A stretch of 64,000 nucleotides of DNA from Carnegiea gigantea (taxonomy: Eukaryota; Streptophyta; Magnoliopsida; Caryophyllales; Cactaceae): NCBI GenBank assembly GCA_029747015.1, contig JAKOGI010002432.1, forward strand, positions 45,001 through 109,000, read 5' to 3'. Below, one piece after another: positions 45,453 to 57,906 of the stretch (position 1 is its first letter; every line of letters begins with the position of its first letter). The notes beneath the pieces were generated by a model, which had not been told where the DNA came from, ran no database searches, and was given only the letters and a program-made list of their open reading frames with translations. Made by a program: the position numbers and the translations under genes.

Positions 45453-45580
45453 CCAATTTGTTAACTATCGAGTTTGTCTTATGAAAGTGACTAAGTATTT
45501 TATTCTTTTTAGTTTTTTTTATTACTGTTTGATTACGTTGGTAGTGTTGGTGATAATGCTTGCTGGAATCTTCCCCATTT

Positions 45581-46989
45581 ATGCGAAGTCCGTTTCTATA
45601 CGAACTTGATCCTGAGATCGAGAGGACTTTCCGCTTGAGGAGGAAGAAGCAAAAGATTGAAGAACAAAAATGTGAGGCAAGAAAAACTTCGACAATTATG
45701 GCGGGAGGAGGAGGTGACCAAAGGACTCTTAGAGATTTTGTTACCCCTGGAGTTCAAGGAATCGCCTCAAGCATCGCTCACCCTAATGTCGATGCAAATA
45801 ATATTGAGCTTAAGTCGGCTCTCATTTCCATGTTTCAACAATCCCAGTTTGGAGGAACTCCGCTGGAAGACCCAAATCTGCACCTCTCGGCCTTTTTAGA
45901 AGTGTGCGATACGTTGAAACTTAATGGAGTCTCCACCGATGCCATTCAACTGCATTTATTTCCCTTCTCACTAAGGGATAATGTAAGAGCTTGGCTTCAT
46001 TCTTTGCCTTTGGGATGTATCAGCACGTGGGATGAGCTTACTAGAGCTTTCCTCGCCAAGTTCTTCCCTCCGAGCAAAACGACAAGCTTAAGGAATCAAA
46101 TCACCAACTTCACTCAAAGGGATGATGAGAGGCTCTATAAAGCTTGGGAGCGGTTTAAAGATTTGTTGTGTTTATGCCCCATTATGGTCTTCAACGATGG
46201 ATGATTATTCAAGCCTTTTATAATGGTCTAACCCAATCTGTAAGGTCCACTATCGATGCGGTGGCAGGAGGAACTTTGATGGCTAAGACTGAAGATGAGG
46301 CCTATAATTTAATTAAGGAGATGGCACTAAACAATTTTCAATGGTCCACCGAACCAGGCCAACTCCAACAGGTTGAAGGTAAGTTTGAAGTTGATGCACT
46401 TAGTTTGGTTTCTACTAAAGTAGATGCAATGACTCAAAGGCTAGACCATATTAATGTTAATGCTGTAAATTCTAGTGCCCCTCCCCCATGTGAAATTTGT
46501 GGTTCTATTGAACATGTGACTTTGAATTGTCAAGTTAAGAGTCCTTTTTTCGAAGACTCTAGTAAAGTCAACTATGTCCAAAAGTACAACCTGAGACCAG
46601 CCAATAACCCTTATTCTAGTACCTACAATATGGGTTGGAAGAATCATCTGAATTTCTCATATAAGTCTAATCTAAACCCTTCGAATATGCCCCCAATGAA
46701 TGCTAGACCACCCCCCAGTTTTCAAGGATCTCCTTTCCCTTCTCAAGTACCCCAAAAGACCAATTTAGAAGCTACGATTGAATGTATGCTTATGGCACAA
46801 CAAAAACAGGATGAATATATTAAGCAATTAGCCTCTAAGGTTGATGTGCTTACTAGTCACAATAACATGTTGGAAGCCCAAATTGCCAACAAGCTAGCTT
46901 TCCATCTAAGCCTTCAGATAGATTTCCTAGCAAGTCCGAACCCAATCCTCGTAAGCATTGTAATTGTGCCAACTTGGGGGAAGAAGTAG
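45581..46989 (+). pseudogene. gag: Athila gag, frameshifted
   Basis: The likely start at 45581 gives MRSPFLYELDPEIERTFRLR, in the style of Athila gag. The capsid domain reads ELKSALISMFQQSQFGGTPL, LFPFSLRDNVRAWLHSLPLG and WDELTRAFLAKFFPPSKT. One frame change near 46170 moves it to the second frame (WMIIQAFYNGLTQSVRSTID), which ends at 46989. A zinc-knuckle-like CEICGSIEHVTLNC is present (C-x2-C-x4-H-x4-C). Then come a proline/asparagine-rich tail and a coiled coil (LASKVDVLTSHNNMLEAQIA). A second frame change before the end leads to SFPSKPSDRFPSKSEPNPR, the usual link to the protease. Gag would package RNA and may have served defective copies in trans before it decayed. Confidence 0.85.
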
Positions 46990-47093
46990 AATTATTGACC
47001 CCGAGGACATACCAATTGAAGAGGGTAGAGAAATAATTATGGTTGGGAGTAAGAACAGGAATGATGGTGGCAAGGCCACCACATTCATAGAGA

Positions 47094-47824
47094 ATGAAAT
47101 GTAAAGATTCCACCGTTTTTTCACCTAAGCCTTCTAACCCAGGTAGCTTCTCTATCCACTGTATTGTAGGAAAGGTGGAAATTGAGCGAGCCTTGTGTGA
47201 TCTAGTTGCAAGCATCAGTCTAATGCCCTACTCTCTGTTTTATAAACTTCACTTAGGGCCATTACAACCTACACCCTTTTTAGTGTAGTTAGCAAATAGT
47301 TTTGAAACTCAAGCCATAGGCAAATTGAAAGATGTGCCAGTCAATATAGGAGATATTTGGATATCAGAAAACTTTATCATAGTTGATATAACCAAAACCG
47401 ATGATGCTCAAATTATTCTAGGTAGGCCCTTATTGGCTACTGCAGGTTGCCAAATTGATGTAAGAAAAGGGCATATAACTTTTGAAGTGGAAGGGCACTA
47501 TATCATGTTTTATCATATGAAGGAGAAAGTGGTTTCCCATGATTCTTCTCTTTAGATGAATTTCCCCCTTGCCCTGAGAATGACATGGAGGATGTCTTGA
47601 ATTGTGAAGATTCTTCTGACTTTGACTGGATTTCTGGTGAGGACCCTAACCAAAGGTATATTAAGGTGGAGTTTACTACTCCTATGCTGCCTAACATGCC
47701 CAAGGTTGAGGCCCATACTTCTAACGAGTTTGCTATGTATGATTACTGCAAGTTTGCTCAAGCTGTTCTCTCTTTGCCCCCTATGGAAGGATTTGATGCA
47801 GATTTTGATTTGGGGGTTGAATAA
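47094..47824 (+). pseudogene. Athila protease and start of pol, with stops
   Basis: PGSFSIHCIVGKVEIERALC leads to the active-site region CDLVASISLMPYS, where the catalytic aspartate is kept but the usual glycine after D-L is valine. A TAG follows at about 47287-47289. The frame resumes with NIGDIWISENFIIVD and IILGRPLLATAGC, the second protease motif, ending at 47555. A further piece (47585-47824, EDSSDFDWISGEDPNQRYIK) is the weakly conserved linker before RT. The next domain, RT, is absent, so a large deletion starts near 47825. Confidence 0.75.
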
Positions 47825-47918
47825 GGTGAAAGTAGCTAGTCTGATGGGCTATGTTTGTTCTCTATGCCAACAGTATATTATGGCATAAATTGATGAAGAT
47901 AAAAGACCTTCAACTAAA

Positions 47919-48013
47919 GCTTTTAAGATGGTACCTTCGATTGAAGAAGTTTGATTTTGTGATCCGCGATAAAGCTAATGCCCACACACTTACAGATCTA
48001 GGTCAAGTATAGA
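47919..48013 (+). pseudogene. RNase H stub of the Athila pol
   Basis: The frame LLRWYLRLKKFDFVIRDKAN matches the end of gypsy RNase H (the L-x-R-W…F-D-F-x-I block before integrase). It is followed by a TAG. Integrase is absent. Confidence 0.65.
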
Positions 48014-48052
48014 AGTAGGGTCAAGCTCTTGACCTTAAAAGAGCGCTTTTTG

Positions 48053-48068
48053 GGAGGCAACCCAAGCC
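48053..48068 (+). promoter_or_regulatory. Conserved GGGAGGCAACCCAAGC motif after pol
   Basis: TTTTTGGGAGGCAACCCAAG is a block I know from the region after pol in many Athila-type elements; its role is unknown. It contains a short inverted repeat, TTGGG/CCCAA. Confidence 0.55.
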
Positions 48069-48779
48069 TTTTCTTTTCTTAGCTTTGATTTTCACTTATT
48101 TTTTTGTGATATTTTTTTTAAAAAAAGAAAAAACACAAAAAATATATATATAAAACAGAGACAAAAAAAGGGGACAGAAAAAAAGATAAGAATAGAATAC
48201 AGAGAGATATAAAAAGGAGAGCTAAAAAAAAGAAAGAAAAAAAATAAATAAATATATGAAATAAAATGTTTGGCACCACAGCCATGAGCCTAGCACTGCG
48301 GGCCGTGGGGTGCCAAACCAAAAATTCAAAAAATTTTCTGGTGTCAGTAGACACTACGGTCAGCCCGTGGCCACTGCCACATACCGTGGTGTACTGCTAC
48401 TGGCCGCGGTCAAGGGTTTTGGCCGTGGTGACTCCCCATTTTCCCCAAACTTCATCTTCTTCCTCGACTCCTTCTCTCTCTACCTCTGTCTTTCTCTCAC
48501 TAAACCTACCATTACTACACCTTTAATCCCCCCTCATTTCTTCTCATTTTTACTCTATTTTCACCAAAAATCCTTCTTTTTCACTTAATCCTTTTCTTTC
48601 TTCTACAAATTTCATCTTTTTCTTCTTCTTTTTCTTCAAACTCATCTCAACGTCACTCATCACCCATAACCATCTTTTTCTCTATCTAATTCTTCCTCGT
48701 TTTACTTAATTCCTTCGTTTTTCTTCCTTAAATTTTCTTATTTAGGTCTTAGCTTTAATTTTTGTTTCATTTTGCAACA
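48069..48779 (+). other. Non-coding leader before ORF-1, with palindromic cluster
   Basis: An A-rich run (48116-48260) is followed by a cluster of CCGTGG, CACGG-like and GGCCGTGG words at 48272-48432. A pyrimidine-rich stretch (48440-48780) leads to the ORF-1 ATG and may act as its leader. Confidence 0.5.
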
Positions 48780-49760
48780 ATGGCATCAACCAAAAGATAA
48801 AGGAGCGTCAAGCAGGTTGGATCATCAAGTCAAGTACCTTCGCGGCCTCAACGAACCTCACAAATTTCCACCAATACGCGAGCCCAAGGTAACATTGCTC
48901 ACCCTCTCGGTTTAACTATCCTAATCATGTTACTAGATATAACTGTTTCAATGAACGCATGGTTGTGGCAACTCGATATTGTGATGAGGAATTGTTAGCA
49001 CGTTTAGGAATGTTAGATGACATTAGGTGGTTGTTTACACGGGGTGCTATGGGCCACTTCATAGAAATAAAAGAGCATATATACTGGGACCTGACACCCT
49101 AGAGTTCCTGAGTACACTCCACGTTGAGGTCACTAGAGGGCCTCAATGTCAACTCGGGTACATTTCTTTCTTTTTACAAGGAAGATTATACGAATTGAAC
49201 TCAGGTGCCTTTAACAGTATATTCGGTTTTCCACCAAGTACGAATTTACCGAACCAACAAGTCCCCTGCGAATTCAACCCAAATGCATTTTAGGGCAAGC
49301 TTTCGGGGAGTGTTAGGTATAGCATTAGTTCATCCATGTGCACACATATTAGGAACCCTTGCATTCGGGTAGCCCAGCGTATCCTAGCTTGCTGTTTCTT
49401 TACTTAGGATGATAGTCTGAATGTCTCGAGATTGTCCGTGTTATATTTTTTATCCTGTATGCTTGACAGTGTCTAGCTTGACCCCGATTCGTTTTTAGCC
49501 AGACAATTGTATAGTGTTGCTGTTAGCACTAAGGGTAGGATAGTCATAGGTGGTATTATAACTACCATTACTAGATTTTTGCGTATTGAGCCCAACCCTG
49601 CAGATAGAGTCTCTGGGTTCGAGCGGCTTGATCAAGCAGCCTTTGAGATCATGAACTTTTGTAGAGCAGAGGCTGGGCATTTCTGTTAGATTTACCCTGG
49701 GGATCGGCTTTTGCCACTTCTCAAATGTCGATCACCCCACCTTACTTCACCAGGCTAACT
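48780..49760 (+). pseudogene. ATHILA ORF-1-type protein between pol and the 3' LTR
   Basis: Starts ATG at 48780 (MASTKR, then a stop). In shifting frames it continues RYCDEELLARLGMLDDIRWL, then PDTLEFLSTLHVEVTRGPQC and FNSIFGFPPSTN (49027-49293), and VSTKGRIVIGGIITTITRFL plus FEIMNFCRAEAGHFC (49507-49689). This is the ATHILA ORF-1 family (Pfam PF03078-like), found downstream of pol in Athila elements, where an envelope-like gene may also sit. It has no known enzymatic activity. Several stops and at least three frame changes show it is dead. It is related in general layout, not in close sequence, to the extra ORF of element D. Confidence 0.7.
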
Positions 49761-51903
49761 TTTATTGGGTACCTGGTGATGCCGAGGTTGTTCAACCCGC
49801 ACCTCGCCCTCGACCCGCTTATTCTAGTTAAGCAGGACCTAGCTCTTCCTCCCAATCACCACCTACTATCTATGCCAACCTACAAGCCACCCTTAGGTCC
49901 ATTCAGGAGAAGCAAGTGTCCCTTCAAACTTATGTTGCTTCTGAGAATGCCCCTCTTCGTGATTTTGTCCAAGAGCACCACGACAAACTCCGTGGGATGC
50001 TTACTACCCAGACCCAATATTTTTAGGACTATAGGACTTGTTTAGAGGCCTGGCGGGATTGGCATTTTTCTTATGGCCAACCACCTTGTCCTCCTCCCCC
50101 ACCTCCTTTTTTATTGCTTTTTGCTACTCCCTTTCCCTTTTTCTCTATGTGCCCACACTAAGGGCTATGTGTGATTTAAGCATGGGGGAGTTAGTCACTA
50201 TATTTGGCATCTAATGCCTTATTTGACTTGGTGTGCTTGTGTGTTTTATATATTAGTTGTGATAGTTGTTTTTGGAGCTTTATTGTAGGTTTTCAATTTT
50301 ACTTGGTTAGAAGCATCGTAGAAGTATATTTAGTTTTTCTTTTTCTTTTCATTTTAGATTGCATTTTTAGTTTTATTTTAATTTCTTTCATTGTTTTTGC
50401 ATTGTTAGGATTTTAGATTGCATTTTAGGAGCATGAAAAACAAAAAAAATAAAAAAGTAAGAAAAATAAGAAAAATCCTATGATGGTGATCTTTGTAGAC
50501 TAGGTAGACTTCTTTGATTTAGTTTGATCCTTTGATTCGTCCAAATTATATATAAAAATGTTTGAAAATGAGTTTGTGAAATGACTTTCATGCTTTGATT
50601 ATATGTTGAGTGCGAGTTGATTACCCCATGACTCTTTACATGAATTTTAGTTATGACCTTGGTAGATGTCACATGAGGTTTTGAGCTTTTAGAGACTAGT
50701 TATCAACTTAGTCTCATGTTTCTTTCATGTGTGACTCTTCCTTGACATCAATTCCCTAGAACTTGCTTTAATTCTCATTCACGATCACATTTCGTATATG
50801 CATTTAGGTAATATGATTGAGGCATTTCTTTGATTTGTTAAACCCAATGGCCAAATAGCCACCTTTGTTGCGTATTATATCCCTTGCTAACCCCTTTGAG
50901 CCTATATCCGCTTTTCTTGATTTGAACCTCCTATTATAACCTATAGCCAAATGATTATCTCACCCTTGAGCCAAGACTAGAGGAGCATTTTATTCTTTTG
51001 CATCAAGTTTGATTGGCCGTTAGTGAGGAGTATTGAGATCTTATAGTGGATTTTGGTTGTTTGGTGAAGGGATGTATGATCTTGATTGATAAAAGAAAAT
51101 CCCTTGTCTGTTTATACAACGTTTAGAGAAGAGTTGAGATTCAAAGTTTTATATGAATTTCCCTTAGCCAACTCTTTTGAAAAATAAAAGTGAGAAAAAC
51201 AAGAAAAAAAAAAACAAACATGGAAAAAAAATAGAAAAAAGAACATCAAAATAAGGGGAAAAAAAAAGATCAAAGAGTGTTAGGCTTGTTGGGATTGTAA
51301 GATTTTTATGACTTTCAACTCTTTGTCTCTTCAATTGGGGATATATTTTGTTGATTTGTGTTGGTTTATGGATGATGTGTGATGCATTGGAACTGTTTAG
51401 CTCTTAGTCTATGGCTTCTAGCTCTACCTTTCCAAAACATTTGTTCCCCTCTTACCTTTACCCATGGCCCCATTACAACCTTATGAAAGTCTTCATGATT
51501 ATCTAGTATGTTTGCATTTCTAATGATGGAGAATTTGAGAATCTTGTCAAGCTTATGGTAGACTTAAGTCAGTGGAATGGGAATTGAGGGAACCCTCATG
51601 CGTATATTCAGACACATGAGTGTTGAGTGCCGCATGACTATAGTGAGGTTCTACTAATATTGCTAGCTCCATTTGTTTCATCTGTATTTGATGACTTGGG
51701 GAGATTGACTCAAATTTGACATTATGGTCTATCTAGTGGTTTTTGAAAATTTCATTTCCTAGTCTGGTTGCTAATGATTTTTGTATCTTTTTAGGCTACC
51801 ATTGGATCAGCTTTGCCATTGGAATATTACCTATGTCTATCCTGAGGAGGTTGTGTATTTTTTTCTTCATTTTAACGTTGCTTAGGGACAAGCAATAGTT
51901 TAA
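49761..51903 (+). other. 3' untranslated region of the Athila element
   Basis: Proline/leucine-rich degenerate coding may extend to about 50045. A purine tract, GCATGGGGGAGTTAG, at 50178-50193 copies the real one near 51904. Two A-rich runs (50430-50475, 51180-51275) resemble each other. No ORF of note. Confidence 0.5.
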
Positions 51904-51916
51904 GCATGGGGGAGTT
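51904..51916 (+). promoter_or_regulatory. Polypurine tract of the Athila element
   Basis: GCATGGGGGAGTT abuts the first TG of the 3' LTR. Confidence 0.8.
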
Positions 51917-53156
51917 TGATAAATGCTTACTATATATATCATTTTAGGGTCATTTTGTTGCATTTTTATGAGAATTATGTGCTTTAAGTTATCATTTATA
52001 CTCCTACTCTCAATTTATGCTTGGGTATAGTTGTTTGATGATGTTTACAAAAATTTGGACCATTTTGACTTAGCATTTAACCCTCCTTTGAACATATTTT
52101 GACCCCTCACGGATGCCCATGAGGTGTTATGCCCGTGGAGTAAGAGAAGAGCATAATATGATTCAAGCCAAGACCACGGTCCAACCGTGGTGTCTGTCAC
52201 GGACCGTGGTGATCTGTGTAATAGTGGCCTCTTCGTTTTCCCCTCGGCTGTGTGTTGAGAATCATCATACTTCTCTATATATGCCCGTCCCTTAGTAGTA
52301 GAACAAGGGAGGAATAGGATAGTTTAGTTTCCAAAATTTCACTCTTTTTAGTTAGGATTTGTAGTTTGTGTTTGCAAGTGAGAAATTCTTAAGTGTGGAG
52401 ATCAGTTGGCTTATGGTTTGAAGACTTGGTTGAAGGCTGCCTTTGTCAACCCTTCCCTCTTAGATTTCGCTGAATCATCGATTAGTTGTTGAATTTTTAA
52501 TCACGAGTGAGTAGTTTACCTTATTAGGGATTTGTTAGTTTATGGAAGTGTAGTTGGATCATGTTTTAATCAATAGAACTGTGTTTTTGTTTCATGATTG
52601 GTTTGATTTCATTTTAGCAGGTGAATATCATGTTGTGAGTCGATTTTTGGCCAAATTCTGCTTACGCACTTGAAACAATTAAATGAAGAACTGAAAGGTG
52701 AAATTTAATTATTAGACTGTTTGATAAAATCCAGCGTAGCGATGACTCAAAAGAGAGATTTGAGTGTTAGGAGGACATATAGAGTAATCAAAAATATTGA
52801 ACTTGGATTGAGACAAATTAGTTTAAAAGAATGACTTTTACTTAGTTTAGACAAATTTGGTTGATCTCAAAAGAATAGACTAAATTTTGGGTAGGTTACA
52901 ATTGCTCGGAATTATCCGATTAGAGAAAAGTGCATGTTAATCATTTTGATCCAATCACCTTTCTTAGCTACATAAATCCCTAGACGTTTTCTTCTTGATT
53001 GAATTTAGAATTATTTAATTAGAAGTTGTTAAAACAAATCCTCAATTAAATTATTGCTTAACATTTTCGAATAGAAAGGACTCGATAGATTGCTTTGGTC
53101 CTTGAAAACAATATTTTATCTATACTATGACACCTATGCACTTGCAGCAGTGGTCA
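51917..53156 (+). repeat. 3' LTR of the Athila element
   Basis: Starts TGATAAATGC and ends GTGGTCA, then the duplicate TGTCT. It holds CCACGGTCCAACCGTGG and CACGGACCGTGGTG at about 52165-52215. Confidence 0.9.
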
Positions 53157-56100
53157 TGTCTCAAGGCCTTGGTGAAGATATCAATCAACTCTTCAGTGGT
53201 AGGTGTGTAACGAGAGGCAATAACTCCCGATAGAATGCCCTCACGAACAAAATAACAGTCAACCTCAATGTGCTTAGTGCTCTTATGAAAAGCTGAATTG
53301 TTAGCAACGTGAAGAGCTGCTTGATTATCACAATGAATATGAGCGACAGAAATGTTTAGGCCAAAGGACTTAAATAAATTGTGAATTCAAATAACTTCAC
53401 TAGTAGCATTGGCCATAGCACAATATTCGGCTTCAACAGAAGACCAACACATAGTATCTTGTTTTTTAGTTTTCAATGAAATAGGCACATTGGTGAGTTG
53501 AACTAGGATGTCGTGGACTACCAGGACATCTGATGGTTGGCTCAAGCAGAATCATAGTAGACAAGCATCTGCAGATTATTCTGCGTAGGGAGAAGAATCT
53601 CTTGGCCGGGAGAGGATTTCAAGTATCGTAGACCTCCCAAAGCTGTATCTCAATGCCTTTAGCGGCGATCATGCATAGACTGACTAAGAATGTTCATGAC
53701 ATAAGTGATATCGAGATGAGTAATTGTAAGATAGATGAGAAGCCCAACAAGTCTGCGATATTGAGATGGGTTGCTAATAGCTCTACCGGACTCATCTTAT
53801 GATTTTGTTCCATAGGGAACGAAGTTGGCTTGGCGCCAAGCGTACCAGACTCTATCAGCATATCCAACGTATATTTACGCTGGCATAAGAACAGGCCCTT
53901 GGGAGATTGGGCGGCCTCAATTCCAAAAAAATACTTCAAAGGGCCGAGATCTTTGAGTTTGAAATAGTGTTGCAAATATTCCTTAAAGGCTTCGAAGGAA
54001 GCAGTGTCAAGATCAAGTCATCGACATATATTAAGAGAGCCAAAAAAAAACTCGTTACTTATGATAGATATATAAGGAATGGTCAAGTGGTAATTGTTAA
54101 AAACTATAAGCACATAGAGCGAAGGCTAACTTGAAGAACCATTATCGGCGTGCTTGTCATAAGCCATAGAGGGACTTTTTCAACTTACAGACCAAGCAAG
54201 GCCGAGGTAGATAAAAACCTGGTGGTGGATACATATAGATTTTTTCATCAAAGTTCCCGTGCAAGAATGCATTATGAACATCCATTTGATGGAGATCATA
54301 GCCCTGTGATACAGCAACAGTAAGAGACATCATACAGTCACCATCTTAGCTATCGGGACGAAAGTTTCATTAAAATCTTCACCCTCTACCTGAGCGTTAC
54401 TAAGGACCACCAAGCGTGCCTTGTATTGCTCTATAGTGCCATCTGCGTGATAATTGATCTTGTAGACCTAGTTGCACCCTAAAGCTTGTTTACCATGTGA
54501 TAAAGCAGCAAACTCCCAAATTTATTATCTTCTATGGCATAATTTTATTAGTCATGACCTCACGTCATTTCGGATCTTAGATTACTTGAGAAAAGTACTG
54601 AGGCTCAATGTTAGATGTACTAGATACAAGGAATGTATGATAAATAGAGAAGAAATTATTATAACCATGGAAGTAAGATAAAGGATCCTTAGTACCTGAA
54701 GAGCTGTTATAGAGCGATGTTAAGATGGGGTGTGTAATAGCATGTCAGACATAATCTTGAAGATAAGCAAGAGGTTTGCGATTCATTGAGGTCTGGTACT
54801 CAAATGCTATTCCGGGCCAGGGCTGTTGTCCTTGTTGCTATGGCCCAAGCTACCAGCATCAGGCGATCCAGCCTGGATTTCAGCTTCTATAGCCAAAATG
54901 GGTTGTGGGTCCGCCAGCCAGTCTAGTGAGGTAGGGCTGCATCTCCCGAATTGGAGCAATGTTGCAGAGGAGGTGTAGCGGGCCTGGGTTGTGAATCATC
55001 AGCCACGACCAGATCACGCTGATGAGCCATGGGCTGGACTACCTGGTCAGGCCCACATAATTCTAAGGATCATTATACTCTATTCCTTGGTTCTTGTTCA
55101 ACATGATGGTCAAATGGAAATTTGTCCTCATAAAATTGGACATCCTTTGACACAATGAGCTTTTTGTTGTCCAAATCATATAATTTCCATCCTTTTTTAC
55201 CATAAGGATGGCCCAAAAAATATAGTTCGTTGCCCTAGCATAAATTTTATCTCGATTTCTTCCATGATTATGAGCCTAACACAAAGACGTAAACACCTTG
55301 ATACTGTCGTAATTGGATTTAATACCAAAGAGAGTCTCATAAGGAGTTTTCAAATTGAGTAACTTTATGGGTGTGCGGTTTATAAGATAAGCAGCAGTAA
55401 GGACAAACTCACCCCAAGATTTTATAGGTAGAAAGGCTTGAAGCCATAATGCCCTAACTACATTGAGGACATGTCAGTTTTTCCTTTCAACCCGCCCATT
55501 TTGTTAAGGTGTGTACACACACGATGTTTCTTGAAGAATCCTATGGTTATGAAAATAAGTTTGAAGAGGTTGATTCATGAATTCCGTGCCATTATCATTA
55601 CATACCTTTTGAACAGACAAGTTAAATTGGGTCTTTACCATAAAACAAAAATTAGCTAGCTTTTCATACACCTCGATTTTGTCTTTACGCAGATAAACCC
55701 ACACAGCACGAGTATAGTCATCGATAACACACAAGAAAATGGCAAACACTTAGACTTAGTATTCGATAATATCCCATAAGTCATAATGTACTAATGCAAA
55801 ATGTCTATTTGCTTTGCATTCACTAAGCGAAAATTTATTTCTAATTTGTTTTGCTCTATGACAAACATCACACCACTCAAACCAGGTTTTATTTACCTGA
55901 AATCCAAAATCAATAGATAGAGCAGTTAAGTTACCAACTGACGGATGGCCCAGTTGCCTATACCAAAGGTTAGCATCTTTGTTTTGAAGAGCAACAAAGG
56001 CAGTTCATCCCCTATCAATCTTCGTATAGTACACCGTATTTTTCATTTCACTGGCTCCAATCAGCTTCTTGAATAATACAAAATTTAGCACCACAACTAA

Positions 56101-56428
56101 TGATACAACTACGATCCTTAGTTAATTAATGAATAGATATAAGATTGCAGGTAAAAGATAGTATACATAGCAAATGTCTTAAAACCATACCATGCCCTAA
56201 ATCAATGGTCCCTACCGCTTTGGCTAAAGCTACCTTACCACTGGCCAACAATTTTTATCTCATCAAGGAATTAAAACAAATCAAAAAAGATATGTAAATT
56301 AGAGGTCATATGGTGTGAAGCTCCAGAGTTTAATACCCACCGATGCTTACCACTCATTCCTTCCTTGCTGTCTCTCTCCTTAAATAAGTTGAAGAGGGCT
56401 TCTACCAGGGCTACCGTAAATCCTCCAC
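53157..56428 (-). pseudogene. pol: Pol of copia element C: protease, integrase, RT, RNase H
   Basis: On the minus strand from right to left: protease HRWVLNSGASHHMT (D of D-S-G changed to N, about 56345-56300). The pre-integrase zinc region follows (LWYRQLGHPSVGNL, WCDVCHRAKQIRN, 55970-55850). The integrase core reads CVIDDYTRAVWVYL, VCNDNGTEFMNQ and QNGRVERKN (55735-55480), with D, D and E present. Reverse transcriptase reads LGCNWVYKIKYHADGTIEQY (54480-54410), IYVDDLILT (about 54030) and FKLKDLGPLKYFFGIEAA (53960-53910). RNase H reads SVEAEYCAMA, AHIHCDNQAALHVANNSAFH and RHIEV-type blocks down to DIFTKALRH at the insertion site. Many stops and frame changes are present. The gag start is cut off by element D. 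The protease active-site change alone would have disabled processing. Confidence 0.82.
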
Positions 56429-57894
56429 TGTTGAATTCCAAGAGTACACAACCACAAGAGGGGGGTGAATTGTGGTGGTCGATTTTCGCCTAATAACTGA
56501 CAAACAACCGTAGCACTTGATTGCAGAGATTGTTTGTAAATCACAAACAACCTTACGCCTTGTTTGTAGCGGTTGTTCTCAATTGATTCAGTAGCGAAAT
56601 TCAAAGTAATAAATACGGAAATAAAGCACACACAATTTTTACGTGGAAAACACCTCTAGCCCAACTGAGGTGTGAAAAACCACGACCTACCTCGTGTAGG
56701 ATTTAACCACTTCACTAACGGGCTGAAAATGTTACAAAAGCAACACTCCTTGTTACAACTTGTAACCCACGTAACCTTCTTCCCTAAGACAGGTTACACC
56801 ACGTCCAATCTCACCAGATAGGACACGTCCAAAGTCCACACGACTGAGGACACACTCACTCACTTTCTGTTCTGAGAACAGGGGTACAAAACACCTTACT
56901 GGGGTGCTTCTGACTTAAGCAGATGTAAGGTACAATGAAGTCCTATTATGCCAAGAAATTGAAAGCTCAGTTAAGCATAATCTTCTCACGATTTTTCTCT
57001 TTGAAATTCAGCTCTAAAAATCTCTTACTTCTTTGTAAAAACCGGATTGTCAAATGGGAGAGAGAATTTCAATATTTAAACGCACAACCCAACGGCTATT
57101 CTTTTCAAAAGATAGGGAAAATCCTCTATTTTTAGTCGCTTAGAAGATTCACCAAAGATTTCCAACGGCTAAGAGAGGAGAGAAGATTTTCTTAAAATAT
57201 CTTGGCCGAGTAATCTAGCTTGAAAAGGATAAAATCTTGATTTATCCCAAATTCAATCAAGACCTAAAAATAAGGGATAAGAATCTTTCAAGAGAAATCT
57301 TTAGCAAAAACGGTTTTGCAATTTTTCAAATTCAAAACAAATCTTTTTAGATCTGGCGGCCAACCGAAGCAAATTTCCAGATAAGATTGATGTAGCTGCT
57401 GTAGTTTTTGAGAACACCCTAGGCACCCTGTTTGTAGGGTTGTTTGGAAATGGTGTCCCAAAGCAACTTTTCGAAAACCGTTTTCAAGAAGTGCTAAAAA
57501 TGATACTTTCAAGATTGGCATATTAACAAAAGTCTAAAAGATAAAAACTAAATTAACCAAGACTCCTTGTAAGAATTAGTTGTCTTGTCAAGAGTGAATA
57601 TGCTGCTCCAAAACACCTTGGTCACCTTGATTCCTTGGGTGATCTTGTGTAGCTGAATGTTCCTCAAGACTTAAACCATATGTGTTGTTTGCTGATCTTG
57701 TGTCACTGAAGCTCGGAACCTGTTCCTAAGACTTGTTCTCAACATTTAGCCACCAGGTTAATAAAATATCACAAACAGCGGTGTAGGAACAATGGTGTAT
57801 TAGGCCCTGTTTGGAGAGCTTGTTTGGAACAACATTACTTAGACAAATATGTTACTCTTGGATTTGTTATCATCAAAACTAAATATAATCAACA
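56429..57894 (-). repeat. 3' LTR of element D
   Basis: On the plus strand it runs from TGTTGAATTCC to ATCAACA, 1466 bp. It contains AGAGGGGGGTGAATTG near its end, as in many Sirevirus LTRs, and a CTGTTCTGAGAACAG near-palindrome (56866-56882). Left flanking bases are TCCAC. Confidence 0.8.
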
Positions 57895-57906
57895 AATTCC
57901 CCTTTT
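57895..57906 (-). promoter_or_regulatory. Polypurine tract of element D
   Basis: The minus strand reads AAAAAGGGGAAT directly before the 3' LTR, preceded by CATCATC. Confidence 0.85.

Larger units (their letters stand above)
44191..53156 (+). mobile_element. Athila-type gypsy element, pol mostly deleted, 8966 bp
   Basis: LTRs of 1238 and 1240 bp (TGATAA...GTGGTCA), a tRNA-Asp-type primer site, Athila gag and protease, an RNase H stub, and an ATHILA ORF-1-type gene between pol and the 3' LTR. TGTCT flanks both ends (44186-44190, 53157-53161). RT and integrase are gone. LTR divergence is around 8-10% by eye, older than the CRM-like element. Confidence 0.9.
43927..56428 (-). mobile_element. Copia element C, 5' part lost, split by an Athila element
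   Basis: The minus-strand order from right to left is protease, integrase, RT, RNase H, polypurine tract and 3' LTR. The right side is cut off by the LTR of element D at 56429. The Athila element 44191-53156 lies between the RNase H block and the last 20 codons of pol. The 5' LTR and gag are not in the window. Confidence 0.8.
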
